From: Brucella tritici
GTDB lineage: Bacteria > Pseudomonadota > Alphaproteobacteria > Rhizobiales > Rhizobiaceae
Assembly (NCBI RefSeq): GCF_008932295.1
Contig: NZ_WBWA01000001.1
Location: 1 to 64,000 of the forward strand
Reading direction: 5' to 3'
DNA: 64,000 nucleotides
The translations under genes were made by a program, and so were the position numbers. Below, piece by piece: positions 63,287-64,000 of this stretch. The notes beneath the pieces were generated by a model. That model saw only the letters and a list, made by a program, of their open reading frames with translations, was not told where the DNA came from and did no database searches. Numbering within the stretch: position 1 is the first letter of the stretch; each line of letters starts with the position of its first letter.

Positions 63287-64000
63287 TCAGCCCTGCTGAT
63301 AGAGCGAATAGGCCTCCTCGCCACTCGCATTCTTATGGATAATCGCCATCAATCCGCGCACCACGGCGCTTGGATTGGCATGCTGATATATGTTACGCCC
63401 ATAGACCATGCCCATTGCACCTTGCTGCATCAAGGCTGCAGATTTAGCAAACACGGCGGAGAGATCCTCCTTGCCGCCGCCACGCACCAGCACCGGACAG
63501 CGCGCCGTCTCTACGACACGATGGAAATCCTCTGCATTTGTTGTCGGGTCTGCCTTGATGATGTCAGCTCCCATTTCACGGGCGAGCCGTGTGAGTGTCA
63601 CGATCTTGTCGGCATCACCGTCGACCATGTAGCCACCGCGCTCTGTGACTGGCTGCATGACGAGCGGTTCGATCATGAGCGGCATGCCATATTTTTCACA
63701 GTCTGCCCGGACGCGGGAAATGTTCTGTACGCATTGACGAAAGAGAGCCGGCTCGTCCGGCAGCATGAAGAGGTTCACCACCACGCAAGCCGCATCCATT
63801 TGGAGCGCTCCAATCAGCGGATCGGCCTCGTTTTGTAGCACCGCCCACATGTCGCGATGGCGGTTTCGGTTATAGGGATTGCCCATGTCGAGGCGCATGA
63901 CCAGCGCTGGCTTATCCTTGCCGGGAATATCCTGCAGCAGATCAGCCTGACCATAGTTCATCTGGATGGCATCAGGCTTTGCGTCAACCAATGCCTTAAC
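63287..64000 (-). CDS. Class I aldolase of the DeoC/LacD/LsrF type, cut by the window end
   Basis: The visible 237 residues cover the C-terminal part; the frame is open at position 64000, so the start lies outside the window. Blocks seen are CVVVNLFMLPDE, the Lys-containing strand GADIIKADPTT (Schiff-base lysine) and VLVRGGGKEDLSAVF phosphate-binding loop, as in DhnA-type fructose-bisphosphate aldolases and LsrF thiolase. It probably cleaves a ketose phosphate made by the kinase downstream. Which substrate is used cannot be told from this part. Confidence 0.85.
   Translation of the reverse strand, partial: VKALVDAKPDAIQMNYGQADLLQDIPGKDKPALVMRLDMGNPYNRNRHRDMWAVLQNEADPLIGALQMDAACVVVNLFMLPDEPALFRQCVQNISRVRADCEKYGMPLMIEPLVMQPVTERGGYMVDGDADKIVTLTRLAREMGADIIKADPTTNAEDFHRVVETARCPVLVRGGGKEDLSAVFAKSAALMQQGAMGMVYGRNIYQHANPSAVVRGLMAIIHKNASGEEAYSLYQQG

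Noticed and set aside
1..64000. CRISPR arrays, tRNA genes, insertion sequences, prophage
   Set aside because: No regularly spaced direct repeats, cloverleaf-like segments, transposase or phage genes were seen on either strand.

Overview
The window looks like a chromosomal segment of an alphaproteobacterium of the Hyphomicrobiales, most probably a Brucella/Ochrobactrum relative. That is inferred from gene content (ubiTUV beside ubiXD, many Dpp/Opp-type importers, a tripartite tricarboxylate transporter, AGAGCGC/GCGCTCT palindromes), the moderate GC content and an rRNA-type promoter at the left edge. It was not checked against a database. Nearly all of it is coding, and no phage, IS element, CRISPR array or tRNA was seen.

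Layout. 1-0.9 kb: a promoter pointing out of the window on the minus strand (probably an rRNA operon), then an FkbM-type methyltransferase. 1-3.6 kb: a membrane GGDEF/EAL protein and an exported partner. 3.9-15.4 kb: a nine-gene minus-strand operon (murA paralogue, sugar kinase, murQ, peptide-type ABC importer, beta-lactamase-fold hydrolase, anmK) with a divergent RpiR/MurR-type regulator; it looks like a self-contained muropeptide uptake and recycling system, with operator-like GGAAT-N5-ATTCC palindromes. 15.4-17.2 kb: a tiny membrane protein and an M24 peptidase. 17.2-22.7 kb: ubiXD and divergent ubiTUV around a perfect FNR-type box, then a Crp/Fnr regulator. 22.8-27.6 kb: a DctB/DctD-like two-component pair (the regulator lacks GAFTGA) and an alpha-ketoglutarate-permease-like MFS transporter. 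27.7-33.6 kb: an AraC regulator and an acyl-CoA ligase / SDR / thiolase / acyl-CoA dehydrogenase operon. 33.7-36 kb: a peptide deformylase-like protein with lost metal ligands, serA and a small protein.

36-43.8 kb: a catabolic cluster (DhaK-DhaL kinase, TIM-barrel isomerase, TctCBA transporter, PdxA-like dehydrogenase, divergent GntR regulator), probably for a four-carbon sugar acid or similar hydroxy-acid. 44-58.6 kb: a LysR regulator, then a minus-strand peptide-scavenging region: isoaspartyl peptidase, proline iminopeptidase, S9 peptidase, M20 amidohydrolase, a complete Opp/Dpp importer, a second beta-lactamase-fold hydrolase and an MmgE/PrpD protein. 58.6-60.2 kb: small proteins, including a lipoprotein gene interrupted by one in-frame stop. 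60.4-64 kb: cyclopropane fatty acid synthase, an FGGY kinase and an aldolase cut by the window end.

The strongest candidates for something undescribed are the transporter-linked muropeptide operon with its predicted operators, the DhaKL/TctABC/PdxA cluster, the GAFTGA-less DctD-like regulator and the ligand-less deformylase paralogue.
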